From: Bacillota bacterium
Lineage (GTDB): Bacteria; Bacillota; Clostridia; Christensenellales; Aristaeellaceae
DNA: 64,000 nt
Direction: 5' to 3'
NCBI GenBank assembly: GCA_023416585.1
Contig: JAEZHM010000131.1
Span: forward strand, 155,033-219,032
A program made the position numbers and the translations under genes. Every line of letters begins with the position of its first letter. Positions within the stretch are counted from its first letter, which is position 1. The notes below the pieces were generated by a model that did not search any database, was not told the DNA's origin, and saw only the letters and a list, made by a program, of their open reading frames with translations. Below are positions 25,539 to 33,935 of this stretch, in pieces.

Positions 25539-25642
25539 GACCTCCCCCAGCCTCCTTCGTCGGCAGCCCCCTCCAAGAGGGAGCCTCTCCCAAAGCCTCC
25601 CTCTTGGAGGGAGGTGACGCCCGCAGGCGGCGGAAGGAGGTC
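25539..25642. repeat. 104-bp palindromic repeat, copy 2 of family A
   Basis: Bounded by GACCTCC and GGAGGTC. The stem CCCTCCAAGAGGGA (25569-25582) pairs with TCCCTCTTGGAGGG (25598-25611). Against copy 1 at 17550, the C-G pair is replaced by A-T, so pairing is kept. It fills much of the gap between the exporter operon and the response-regulator gene. Confidence 0.8.
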
Positions 25643-25738
25643 AAAAGGTCATTATTTTTTTATCAGAAGCCAAACACAATATTTGGGATAATATAGATCT
25701 ACTGACCAATTTGCACTATTCATTATTCACTGATGTAC

Positions 25739-26374
25739 TTAAAACCCCATCTTCTTGAATGCGATCACGGCGTTGGCCCGGTCGCTCACGTCCAGCTTCA
25801 TATAGATTTGGCTGATGTAATTTTTCACCGTTCCCACGGTCAGGTACAGGGCCTGCGCGATCTCGCCGTTGCTTTTTCCTGATGCCATCAGGCGGATGAT
25901 ATCCACCTCCCTCTGGGTGAAGTCTTCTACACGAACTCTTGGCGCTGCCATAGGCGAAAGGTGGGATGTGATTTTGGCCGCGATCCTGCCGGGCAGGATG
26001 ATGCTGCCATTCATGCCGTCCCTTATGGCTTCCACCAGCTTATCACTGCCGATGTCCTTGAGCAGGTAGCCTGAAGCGCCGTAGGTCATAGCCTTGATGA
26101 CATATTCATCATCGTCAAAGGTGGTAAGCACGATGACCACAGTTTCGGGCAGTTCCCCTTTGATCAGCCTTGTGGCCTCCACGCCGTTCATTTTGGGCAT
26201 GCGGATGTCCATGAGCACCACATCGGGCTTAAGCCTTTGGGCTTGCGTAACGGCCGCTTCGCCATCGCCGGCCTCGCCGACCACGGATAAATCTTCATGT
26301 GACATGAGCAATGACCGGATGCCTTCCCTTATGATGGTCTGGTCGTCCGCCAAAAGAATTCGGATAGCGCTCAT
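25739..26374 (-). CDS. NarL/LuxR-family response regulator
   Basis: The 211-residue protein has a receiver domain with acidic pair D10/D11, phospho-acceptor D56 (VVLMDIRMP), T84/T85 and K106. The C-terminal LuxR-type helix-turn-helix includes FTQREVDIIRLMASGKSNGEIAQALYLTVGTVKNY. Its ATG overlaps the kinase stop by 4 bp (ATGA), so both are made from one message. The likely target is the adjacent exporter operon or itself, as in LiaRS- or YvfTU-type systems; this is inferred. Confidence 0.93.
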   Translation of the reverse strand: MSAIRILLADDQTIIREGIRSLLMSHEDLSVVGEAGDGEAAVTQAQRLKPDVVLMDIRMPKMNGVEATRLIKGELPETVVIVLTTFDDDEYVIKAMTYGASGYLLKDIGSDKLVEAIRDGMNGSIILPGRIAAKITSHLSPMAAPRVRVEDFTQREVDIIRLMASGKSNGEIAQALYLTVGTVKNYISQIYMKLDVSDRANAVIAFKKMGF

Positions 26375-27762
26375 GCATTGTCACCTCCCGTCACGCTGCC
26401 GGTGGGAATGGTGATACTGACTGTAAAGCCTTCGCCTTCTTCACCGGAGGCCGTTAGCGCCCCGCCGATGCTGCCGGCGCGCCTTAACATGTTATCAAGC
26501 CCAAAGCCGAACTCAAACGCCTGCGCGCCTAAGCCATTATCGGTAAAGGTCATGGTGACGTTGCCTTTGTATTCCTGAATCAAGAGATCGGCGCGGGTGG
26601 CATGGCCATGCTTCAAACTGTTGGTTGCGCACTCTTTCAAGGCATTCAATAGTACGCTTTGCTGGATGGGCAAAAGTTTGGTTTTCACATCCAGGATTGC
26701 CGTAATCTCAAGGCCTGTTCTGCGCTTTACGTCTCCCGTCCATTCGTGGATGGCCAGTGGAAAATCTTTTTCCCCACCGGCCTTTATTGTCCTCACCGCC
26801 TGGCGGATATCTATTAGTCCCTGCCGGACCTGTTCCCGGGCCAGGGTCAGCTTTCTCCTAGCAGCCTCCGGGTCCTGTGCAAGAAGCTTTTCCCCGGCCT
26901 CGATGGCGATGGCGGCGCTGGTCAGCGTATGGCCTACGGTATCGTGTATTTCTCCAGTGATCCTGTTCCGTTCTGCCAATACGGCCATTTCTTCCAATTG
27001 AAGCGATTGCTCCTTCATGGTTTTCAATGCGGCCTGAAGTCGCGTGTTTAAAAAGAGCTGCTTTTTAAGCATGTAAAATGACATGAATACCATCACGTAT
27101 ACCAACAGGTTTACGTAGATGTAGCTGATGATATCGTCAGGCGAGATAATGGGATTTGATGCAACTTTCAGAATATTGACAGCGAGGTAGGCGGCAAGCA
27201 TAGACGCGGAATAGATTATGGAAGTCTTCGGCGGGAACGCATTAACGATGCTTGCCATTACGGCCAACACTAGAAATTGTCCGCTCCGGGTGGCATCCAG
27301 ATAGTCCACCACCAAAATTAGTGGTATTTGCGCTATGGGCAGCAAATGATACAGCGCTTTGGGAAGTTTCTTCCCTGCCAGACCGTGGACGATCATCAAC
27401 AAAAAGCAGGCGGACAGCAGCCAAGGGATGACGGGGGAACTCTCTGCCGCCCCCATGAAGAGAAGGCGCAGGGAAAAGACTTCGAACGCCACTACCAGCA
27501 GTACAAAAATGCCCTGGCGGAGATGGCTGTCGATCTCGAAATCTTCAGAGTCATCCTGCTGTTCCGCTTGCTTTTTTCGGGTCAGAAACAGATAGGCCGC
27601 AGCGGCCGGGATGTTGAATACCGCGATAGCGATGATATATAGCGTTTTTTTGCGTGGAGAAATAGCACTGTTTTCCCAGCAGTGCTTGATGAAATAGGCC
27701 TGTATCAACACCTGCATGAAAACGCCCGGTCCCAAAATGGGAAGGATTTCGTTTAGGTCCAT
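26371..27762 (-). CDS. Sensor histidine kinase (HisKA_3 type) with PLDc_N-like N-terminal hairpin
   Basis: The start at 27762 follows CGCGGAGGC; a longer upstream frame has no ribosome-binding site. The 463-residue product begins with two hydrophobic spans ending FNIPAAAAYLFLTRKKQ, much like the small membrane protein of the nearby exporter operon. Six or so more membrane spans follow to about residue 245. A coiled linker leads to the HisKA_3 dimerisation helix with the phospho-acceptor His in RITGEIHDTVGHTL. The HATPase part shows DNGLGAQAFEFGFGLDNMLRR. It phosphorylates the coupled NarL-type regulator. There is no large outside domain, so it probably senses within the membrane or through the exporter. 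Confidence 0.9.
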   Translation of the reverse strand: MDLNEILPILGPGVFMQVLIQAYFIKHCWENSAISPRKKTLYIIAIAVFNIPAAAAYLFLTRKKQAEQQDDSEDFEIDSHLRQGIFVLLVVAFEVFSLRLLFMGAAESSPVIPWLLSACFLLMIVHGLAGKKLPKALYHLLPIAQIPLILVVDYLDATRSGQFLVLAVMASIVNAFPPKTSIIYSASMLAAYLAVNILKVASNPIISPDDIISYIYVNLLVYVMVFMSFYMLKKQLFLNTRLQAALKTMKEQSLQLEEMAVLAERNRITGEIHDTVGHTLTSAAIAIEAGEKLLAQDPEAARRKLTLAREQVRQGLIDIRQAVRTIKAGGEKDFPLAIHEWTGDVKRRTGLEITAILDVKTKLLPIQQSVLLNALKECATNSLKHGHATRADLLIQEYKGNVTMTFTDNGLGAQAFEFGFGLDNMLRRAGSIGGALTASGEEGEGFTVSITIPTGSVTGGDNA

Positions 27763-28113
27763 AATGCCTCCGCGCTTGGTTTTCCTTATTATAACATCCT
27801 TTGAGCGCGCGTCATAGGGCAATACGTTTCGTGCCTGAGGATATTGGTGGAAAATGGATATTAATGACATGAGCGAGCGCGAGATCAGCCCGGTCACGAG
27901 TGTTGCAAGCAACGGTCTGTCGGAAGCGGATGGGAAGAGACGAATTTCTTCCAAAACGTAGGCGTGGTACTTGACGAAAAAACCAGAAACTTGTATGCTG
28001 TCCGCGAGCAGGGTCCATCATCCAAAGAAAATCCTGCTTAACCAGCTTCAGGCTATGTGCAGACCTGTAAACCACTAAAGCATCTTATTAGTTATAGAAA
28101 GGGGACCTTCCTT
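27763..28113. other. Divergent non-coding region between kinase and nucleoside hydrolase genes
   Basis: On the minus strand an extended -10 element TGTTATAAT (27796-27788) lies 26 bp before the kinase start and is the probable promoter of the two-component genes. The rest shows no convincing gene, repeat or strong promoter for the plus-strand gene. Confidence 0.45.
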
Positions 28114-29040
28114 ATGCAATGGCCCCGGCTGCCTCTAAATGAACTTTTAAGCAGGTTATCGCTGCCTCAAAGCGGCAAGCTTTCCATGGTTCTGGATACC
28201 GATACTTATAACGAGGTGGACGACCAATTTGCCCTGGCCTACAGCTTATTGTCGCCCGAGCGCCTTGACGTTCAGGCCGTGTATGCCGCACCCTTCCATA
28301 ACGACCGCTCCAGCGGGCCCAAAGACGGCATGGAGAAAAGCTTTGAGGAGATCGTAAGGCTGCTTGATAAAATGGGCCGCAGCCCGGAAAACTTTGTATT
28401 CAAAGGTTCCGAAAGCTATCTTTCCAACGGGGAAACATATGCCGACAGCCCCGCCGCGCGCGACCTTGTTCAAAGGGCCATGGCAAGGCCTGAGGGCGAT
28501 CCTTTGTACGTGGCCGCCATCGGGGCTATCACCAACGTGGCTTCCGCGCTACTCATGGAGCCGGAGCTTGTGAAAAAGATCGTGGTCGTCTGGCTGGGGG
28601 GACAGCCCCTAGCTTATCCTACCGCCCGGGAGTTCAATTTGTCCCAGGATGTGAAGGCGGTAAGGGTAATCCTTGATTCCGGCGTGCCCTTTGTGCTCGT
28701 TCCCTGCATGGGCGTTGCTTCCCACCTTTTGGCCACCGTGCCGGAACTGAACGCGTATATCGGCGGGAAGAATCCCTTGTGCGATGCGCTGGTGGAACTC
28801 TTCTCCGCCTATAGCACGGACCACTTCGCCTGGGCCAAGGAAATATGGGATGTTTCCACCATCGGCTATCTCATCAACCCCGATTGGGTGCCAACGGTGC
28901 TGGAGCCCAGCCCGCTGCTTTCCGACGACAGCTTCTGGGGCCGGGATCCCGGACGGCATCCCATCAGGGTGGCGATAGGGATTCACCGGAATCCAATTTT
29001 CAAGGACATGTATCAGAAGCTGGGAAAAGCAAAACAGTGA
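28114..29040 (+). CDS. Nucleoside hydrolase (inosine-uridine-preferring family)
   Basis: The start at 28114 follows AAAGGGGA. The 308-residue product carries the calcium-binding N-terminal motif in the variant form LDTDTYNEVDDQFALAY, where most members have DTDxGxDDA. The substrate loop region IGAITNVASALL and the PREFN-like FNLSQDVKAVRVIL block are present. Family members hydrolyse the N-glycosidic bond of ribonucleosides to free ribose and base. The variant first motif and absence of other salvage genes leave the substrate open. It stands alone as a single gene. Confidence 0.87.
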   Translation: MQWPRLPLNELLSRLSLPQSGKLSMVLDTDTYNEVDDQFALAYSLLSPERLDVQAVYAAPFHNDRSSGPKDGMEKSFEEIVRLLDKMGRSPENFVFKGSESYLSNGETYADSPAARDLVQRAMARPEGDPLYVAAIGAITNVASALLMEPELVKKIVVVWLGGQPLAYPTAREFNLSQDVKAVRVILDSGVPFVLVPCMGVASHLLATVPELNAYIGGKNPLCDALVELFSAYSTDHFAWAKEIWDVSTIGYLINPDWVPTVLEPSPLLSDDSFWGRDPGRHPIRVAIGIHRNPIFKDMYQKLGKAKQ

Positions 29041-29077
29041 ATATTGAGCAGTGAACAATTTGGGGAATGAAAAGCTA

Positions 29078-29102
29078 AAGGCCGTCCTACATGGGCGGCC
29101 TT
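29078..29102. terminator. Hairpin between convergent nucleoside hydrolase and VWA genes
   Basis: AAGGCCGTCC (29078-29087) pairs with GGGCGGCCTT (29093-29102) over 10 bp with one G-T pair. On the minus strand it is followed by TTTAGCTTTTC, so it better serves the VWA gene. Confidence 0.65.
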
Positions 29103-29107
29103 GGTGT

Positions 29108-29779
29108 TTACGCCTTGCTTTGTTTGCTGCCTTTTTTGTTACGCTCCTGATAATCCCTGTCGATTCGCTGTTTCCACGATCCATCCAGCGGGCAGCTGGC
29201 ACGAAGGCACGATGCCGCATCGCTAAGCACTTCATAATTCAGCCTTGTCCCAGCGCTGTCGGCGTGATAATTTACCGCTCTGTCCGCCTGTATGCCAAAC
29301 CTTCCAGCGGCAGAAATTGCGTCGATATTGGCGCCCAGGAATAAAAACTCCCAGCCGAACTCCTGTTTCTGATATTCTATCATCTGGCGTACCTTTTGGT
29401 AGGTGAATTCCCGGCTGGCGTTTTCCAGGCCGTCTGTGGTAATCACCATGAGTGTCTTCCCAGGGCGCTGGCTCTCATCGGTATGCTGATGAGCGCTTGC
29501 GATTTTGCTGATGGTCTTGCCGATCGCGTCCAAAAGTGCCGTGCTGCCCCTGACGTAATAGTCATTACCTGTGATCAGGCGTATTCCTTGGATCGTAATC
29601 CTGTCATGCAGGAGTTCATAATGGTCGTCAAAGAGGACCGTGGTGACGATGGCTTCACCGGGTACGCTTTTTTGTTTTTCCAGCAGAGCGTTATAGCCGC
29701 CGATGGTGTCGCTTTCCAGCCCGCCCATGGAACCGCTGCGGTCCAGTAGGAATACAAGTTCCGTTAGCTCGTTTCGCAT
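29108..29779 (-). CDS. VWA-domain protein (TerY-like)
   Basis: The ATG at 29779 (or 29782) follows GGAGGATGA. The 223-residue cytoplasmic protein is essentially one von Willebrand A domain. The metal-ion-dependent adhesion site is complete: DRSGSMGG (DxSxS), Thr in RGSTALLDAIGKT and Asp in VITTDGLENAS. The final 50 residues are polar and basic. VWA proteins of this kind resemble TerY of tellurite/stress systems and usually act as chaperone-like or scaffold proteins. It lies 76 bp downstream of a macro-domain gene, with a 7-bp hairpin (29837-29853) between. No ter genes are nearby. Confidence 0.83.
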   Translation of the reverse strand: MRNELTELVFLLDRSGSMGGLESDTIGGYNALLEKQKSVPGEAIVTTVLFDDHYELLHDRITIQGIRLITGNDYYVRGSTALLDAIGKTISKIASAHQHTDESQRPGKTLMVITTDGLENASREFTYQKVRQMIEYQKQEFGWEFLFLGANIDAISAAGRFGIQADRAVNYHADSAGTRLNYEVLSDAASCLRASCPLDGSWKQRIDRDYQERNKKGSKQSKA

Positions 29780-29855
29780 CATGTCATCCTCCGTTCGTGG
29801 TATGGACAAAGGATAACATGTTTTATAAGGACTATGGTCGCCTGGCAGGCGACAT

Positions 29856-30896
29856 TTACGCGCCCAGCAGCTCCTCATCAAAAGCAAACAGCGCCTGATT
29901 GATTTCGAATATATTGTAGTTTCCCTTGCGTATGAAGTAAGAAACGATTAGGTCAAACCGGCTGCAGGGGGACAGCGCATAGCCTGCGCGGGACAGTAAA
30001 TCATTTGTTTCATCCAGATTCAATTCCAGCGCTATTGCCAACGCGATGGCGGTTTGCTTGCTGGGTGTGTAGTTTTTGTTGCCGCGCAGCTTGGAGAACA
30101 GCTTTCTGTCCAGGTTGGCCCTCTTGTAAACATGCACATCCTTGAGGCCTTTTTTGTCGATCCAATGAAGAACCGACTGAGAAAAGGTATCTGTCACATG
30201 GCGAAGCTCGTTTTGCAGGCTGATGGAAGCAAATACAGCGGCCCTCGCCGGAGCAGGCGCAGCCATGGGAGCTGGCGCAGCGGCAAAAACATCCGCGTTA
30301 CCGTCCCCCAAATCCGGAAATGCCGTATTGGATAGCCTTTGAAGGTGGGCAAGGTTCTCACGGCCCGAAACATAATGATCATCGATATAGCTTTGGATGG
30401 AGGCAAAAAGCATCTCCGACAGCCTAAAAGCATCGCGGTCGTACACCACCAGGTATACGGACATGTCATTGTGAAGCAAAAACTCCCCGATGGCCGATAT
30501 GGCAATTTGCAGCGCCTGGTCTTTGGGATAGCCGAAAATGCCGGAGGAAATCAAAGGGAAAGCAATGGATGCAATGCCATGCTCTTTCGCCAGGTTCAGC
30601 GATTTTAGATAGCAGGAGCGGAGCAGCATTTCTTCGTTATGATTACCGCCCTGCCATATGGGGCCTACGGTATGAATGATGTGTTTTGCCGCGAGATTAT
30701 AGCCTTTGGTCATGACAGCTCCGCCCACATCACAGCGGCCGATGGCGCTGCATTCCCTTTGCAGCTTTTCATATCCTGCCGCGTCGAAGATGGAGCCGCA
30801 CACCCCGCCGCCGGCTGTTAGCCTTTCGTTGGCGGCATTGACGATGGCATCTGTCTTCATATGCACAATGTTGTCGCGGACGATTTGAAAAGGCAT
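29856..30896 (-). CDS. Macro-domain (ADP-ribose-binding) protein with C-terminal helical domain
   Basis: Residues 1-165 of 346 form a macro domain, with the ADP-ribose site residues in AIVNAANERLTAGGGVCGSI, VGPIWQGG and PLISSGIFGYPKDQAL. Proteins with this pattern bind or remove ADP-ribose (O-acetyl-ADP-ribose deacetylase type). Residues 165-235 are variable and Ala/Pro-rich. Residues 235-346 form a helical domain beginning VLHWIDKKGLKDVHVYKRAN, with an Xre-like helix-turn-helix look (YTPSKQTAIALAIALELNLDETNDLLSRAG); this domain is often fused to macro domains in Clostridia, without a known function. Upstream site is AAGGGAGGC. It heads a two-gene unit with the VWA protein. Confidence 0.85.
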   Translation of the reverse strand: MPFQIVRDNIVHMKTDAIVNAANERLTAGGGVCGSIFDAAGYEKLQRECSAIGRCDVGGAVMTKGYNLAAKHIIHTVGPIWQGGNHNEEMLLRSCYLKSLNLAKEHGIASIAFPLISSGIFGYPKDQALQIAISAIGEFLLHNDMSVYLVVYDRDAFRLSEMLFASIQSYIDDHYVSGRENLAHLQRLSNTAFPDLGDGNADVFAAAPAPMAAPAPARAAVFASISLQNELRHVTDTFSQSVLHWIDKKGLKDVHVYKRANLDRKLFSKLRGNKNYTPSKQTAIALAIALELNLDETNDLLSRAGYALSPCSRFDLIVSYFIRKGNYNIFEINQALFAFDEELLGA

Positions 30897-30931
30897 CGGT
30901 CTGCCTCCCTTAAGCTAGGATAATGATCCTG

Positions 30932-31798
30932 TTAAAAACCGTACTCCCTGAACGCTTTTTCAATGCCCGCCTCCGTGGTGGAGAAGTACATATGACAAGC
31001 AGCCGCCTTTGCGCAATCCATTCGCAGGTCGGGATACTTGCCGGCCTCCTCGTTTTCGGGGCGGAGCAGTTCCGCAATGCGGTCTTTGGCATGAAGCAGG
31101 GTAAAAACCAGCCTGGCCGCTTCATAGGTGCTCATGTTGGAGCAGCTGCCGAAGTTGTACACGCCGGAGGGGGTTTCAAGCAAAGCAGGTATGTTCTCAA
31201 TCACCTCATGGACGTAGGTGATGCCCCGCCCGCTGTTGCTGGAAAGGGTGAGGGGCGTATTTGCATAAAGGGCGCGCTGGCACATGGTCACAAGGTTGCT
31301 GCTGGTATATATGTTGCGTACGGGAAAATCGTACATCCAGGTCAGGCGGATGGCGGCGTAATCATCGGTTTCTTTCGCAATTCGCTCCTCCGCCTCCTTT
31401 TTATGCCTGCCGTAAACATTGACGGGTGACAGGGTACACGTTTCCTTATGCGGCCCCAAAACTTTGGAGCCGTTATATACCTGGTCGGTGCTGAAATGGA
31501 CCAGCCGGATACCGGCAGCCTTGCAGGCTTTGGCCAGATTTTCTGGTCCCAGTACGTTTACGCGGAAGGATAGTTCCGGGTCCAACTCGCATACGTCCAT
31601 TTTGGAGATGGCCGCGCTGTGGATCACGGCCCGGGGCTTGTATTCTTTCAGGGCGCGAAGGCATGCATCCAGGTCTGTAATGTCCAGATCGTTATGGGTA
31701 CATCCCAGTATCGTTTCCTTTTCCTTAAGAAACCTAAAAAGCCGTGAGGCGCAAAAGCCGTTAATACCGGTCATCAGTAATGGTCCGTTGTGATTCAT
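30932..31798 (-). CDS. RmlD-like NAD(P)-dependent sugar-nucleotide reductase/epimerase family protein
   Basis: The start at 31798 follows AAAGGAGCG. The 288-residue short-chain dehydrogenase-like protein has an N-terminal nucleotide-binding motif GINGFCASRLFRFL, in which the third glycine is Ala. It also has STDQVYNGSK and the catalytic YGRHKKEAE (YxxxK). The layout follows RmlD (dTDP-4-dehydrorhamnose reductase), but the usual rml neighbours are absent, so a different sugar substrate is likely. It is 61 bp downstream of the AraC-family gene and probably shares its message. Confidence 0.8.
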   Translation of the reverse strand: MNHNGPLLMTGINGFCASRLFRFLKEKETILGCTHNDLDITDLDACLRALKEYKPRAVIHSAAISKMDVCELDPELSFRVNVLGPENLAKACKAAGIRLVHFSTDQVYNGSKVLGPHKETCTLSPVNVYGRHKKEAEERIAKETDDYAAIRLTWMYDFPVRNIYTSSNLVTMCQRALYANTPLTLSSNSGRGITYVHEVIENIPALLETPSGVYNFGSCSNMSTYEAARLVFTLLHAKDRIAELLRPENEEAGKYPDLRMDCAKAAACHMYFSTTEAGIEKAFREYGF

Positions 31799-31859
31799 AT
31801 GTATCGCTCCTTTGTGGGTGTTTATTCCGCAAGTTCTATATAGCACGGGTAAATTCCTT

Positions 31860-32741
31860 CTACTGCTTATGGTCAAACCATTTGCGGAACCGTTTGGGCG
31901 TCATTCCCTGGTACTCTTTAAAGCGCTGAATAAAATAGCTTGTGGTGGAAAAACCCGTCTCCATGGCGATGTCGGTGATGGATTTGTCCGTTTCCGCCAG
32001 CAGCATGGCCGCCTTTTTCAGCCTTGTAAGCAGCAGGTATTCCGCAAAGCCGCGGCCAAGATACCGGGAAAAGAAGCGGGAAAAAGCCGTATAGGGCATA
32101 TGGCAATGGCTTGCGGCATCCGCCATGCTGATACCCTGGGCATAGTTTTCATCCACATATTGAAGAGCGCTGGAAAGCGTGTTCAGAGCCGCGTCATCCG
32201 GTACGGCCTCCTGGCTGCTATCATGCCAGCGGCGCAGAATCCACAGAAAAAGCCGGCTGATGCTTAAGCGCAGCGCGATTTCATAGCCAAAATCCCGGCG
32301 CAGAAACTCATCCACGATCTCCTGCAAGATATCACCCACCGATGCGGCCTTTGTTTCTTCCAGAGAGAACACCTTTTGGTGGGAGCCGCTGCCCTTGATA
32401 TAAGGCAGAATGTACTTCAGTTCAAAAATGAGCTGCTCGGTTGAATACAGCACTTCAGGCACGAACTTGATGACGAGGTACTGATTCATAGAATCTGAAA
32501 GTGCGCGGGTGCTGTGTATCTCCATGGGGTCGATGAGCGCCATGTCGCCCGGATACAGGTCGTAGGGCTTTTCATTGAGCGTAAGCGTATACGCACCGGA
32601 CTGGCAGTACAGAATTTCGAAAAATTCATGAATATGAGGCGCTACCACGGGGGCTTTTCCAATCGTCTTTTGCACGCTGCAATCGTAGATGTAGCGTATG
32701 TTTCCCCGGGGCACACGCTTTTCCCTGTAAAAGACCGCCAT
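31860..32741 (-). CDS. AraC-family transcriptional regulator with cupin sensor domain
   Basis: The start at 32741 is preferred because an extended -10 element (32790-32782) overlaps the ATG at 32783, which would then not be in the message. The 293-residue protein has an N-terminal cupin (VVAPHIHEFFEILYCQSGAYTL, PGDMALIDPMEIHS) and a C-terminal pair of helix-turn-helix motifs, including YFIQRFKEYQGMTPKRFRKW. This layout fits sugar-responsive activators. It is divergent from the Gfo/Idh-isomerase operon and is its likely activator. Confidence 0.88.
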   Translation of the reverse strand: MAVFYREKRVPRGNIRYIYDCSVQKTIGKAPVVAPHIHEFFEILYCQSGAYTLTLNEKPYDLYPGDMALIDPMEIHSTRALSDSMNQYLVIKFVPEVLYSTEQLIFELKYILPYIKGSGSHQKVFSLEETKAASVGDILQEIVDEFLRRDFGYEIALRLSISRLFLWILRRWHDSSQEAVPDDAALNTLSSALQYVDENYAQGISMADAASHCHMPYTAFSRFFSRYLGRGFAEYLLLTRLKKAAMLLAETDKSITDIAMETGFSTTSYFIQRFKEYQGMTPKRFRKWFDHKQ

Positions 32742-32781
32742 ACGCACCGCCCGCAAAAAAATGATATTTTTACTCAAAACC

Positions 32782-32790
32782 ATTATATCA
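32782..32790 (-). promoter_or_regulatory. Extended -10 promoter of the AraC-family gene
   Basis: On the minus strand the sequence TGATATAAT matches the TGnTATAAT extended -10 perfectly. It lies 41 bp upstream of the chosen start codon. No good -35 box is present, as is allowed for extended -10 promoters. Confidence 0.55.
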
Positions 32791-32846
32791 TCCGGGCATT
32801 GTATATGCTATCATTTTCATCAAATGGATCAAGGAGGAATAGAAAC

Positions 32847-33923
32847 ATGAAAAAACGGCTTCGTATAGGCATCATCGGCTGCGGCGGCATCGCCAACGGG
32901 AAACACATGCCTTCTTTGAAGGCTCTGAATCGAGTGGACATGGTGGCCTTCTGCGACATCATCAGGGAAAAGGCGGAAAAAGCGGCCGCTGACTACGGCA
33001 CCCCGGATGCCAAGATTTATACGGATTACAAGGAACTGCTGAACGATGCTTCCATTGACGTGGTGCATGTGTGCACCCCCAACCGTTCCCATGCGGACAT
33101 CTCCATCGACGCGCTTCATGCGGGCAAGCATGTCATGTGCGAAAAGCCCATGGCCAAGACCGCCGCTGACGCAAGGCGTATGGTGGAAGCCGCCAAAGAG
33201 ACGGGCAAGAAGCTGACCATCGGCTATCAGCACCGCCATAAGCCCGAAAGCAATTATTTGAAGAGCGTTATCGAGCGGGGCGACCTGGGCGACATCTACT
33301 ATGCCAAGGCATTTGCCATCCGCCGCCGGGGCACACCCAACTGGGGCGTTTTCCTCAACGAGTACGAGCAGGGCGGCGGGCCGCTGATCGACATCGGCAC
33401 CCACTCGCTGGATCTTACGCTGTACCTGATGAACAACTACAAGGTCCGCATGGTGGTGGGCACCAAGTACAAGAAGCTGGAAGATCCCAGCTGCGGCAAT
33501 CCCTGGGGCCCCTGCGACCACACCATGGAGGACAGCGCCTTCGGCTTTATCGTAATGGAAGACGGCGCCACCATCACTCTGGAGGCTACCTGGGCGCTGA
33601 ACACCATCGAGCCCATCCAGGAAGGCAGTTTGCAGCTTTGCGGCTCCAAGGCCGGCGCGCAGATCAAGAACGGCATCTCCATCAACAAGGGCGAATTCGG
33701 CCGCCTGATTGAGGTAAAGCCTGACGTGTCCGCCGGCGGCGTGGCATTCTACGAGGGCGTGAAGGAAACACCGCCCATCACCGAAGCCAGGCGCTGGATC
33801 GACGCCATCGAAAACGACACCGATCCAGTGGTGATGCCGGAGCAGGCCTGCGTGGTGTCCGAGATCCTGGAAGCCATCTATACTTCCGCCAGTACGGGCG
33901 AACCCGTGTACTTCAATAAGTAA
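32847..33923 (+). CDS. Gfo/Idh/MocA-family oxidoreductase (first of two)
   Basis: The start at 32847 follows AAGGAGGAA. The 358-residue protein has a Rossmann fold (IGIIGCGGIANGKHMPSL), the family motif CEKPMAKTAADARRMVEAA containing the catalytic-region Lys, and a C-terminal beta-sheet domain with GGGPLIDIGTHSLDLTLYLM where Asp and His fit the catalytic pair. Members oxidise or reduce cyclic polyols and sugars with NAD(P). It is the first gene of a three-gene operon with a sugar isomerase and a second family member, divergent from an AraC gene. Together they resemble inositol-like or oxidised-sugar catabolic cassettes; the substrate is not known. Confidence 0.9.
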   Translation: MKKRLRIGIIGCGGIANGKHMPSLKALNRVDMVAFCDIIREKAEKAAADYGTPDAKIYTDYKELLNDASIDVVHVCTPNRSHADISIDALHAGKHVMCEKPMAKTAADARRMVEAAKETGKKLTIGYQHRHKPESNYLKSVIERGDLGDIYYAKAFAIRRRGTPNWGVFLNEYEQGGGPLIDIGTHSLDLTLYLMNNYKVRMVVGTKYKKLEDPSCGNPWGPCDHTMEDSAFGFIVMEDGATITLEATWALNTIEPIQEGSLQLCGSKAGAQIKNGISINKGEFGRLIEVKPDVSAGGVAFYEGVKETPPITEARRWIDAIENDTDPVVMPEQACVVSEILEAIYTSASTGEPVYFNK

Positions 33924-33935
33924 GGAGGGATCGCC

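Noticed and set aside
24272..25576. 434-residue form of the exporter ATPase
   Set aside because: The extra N-terminal part overlaps another gene and repeat A; the TGATG-coupled start at 25192 gives a normal ATPase.
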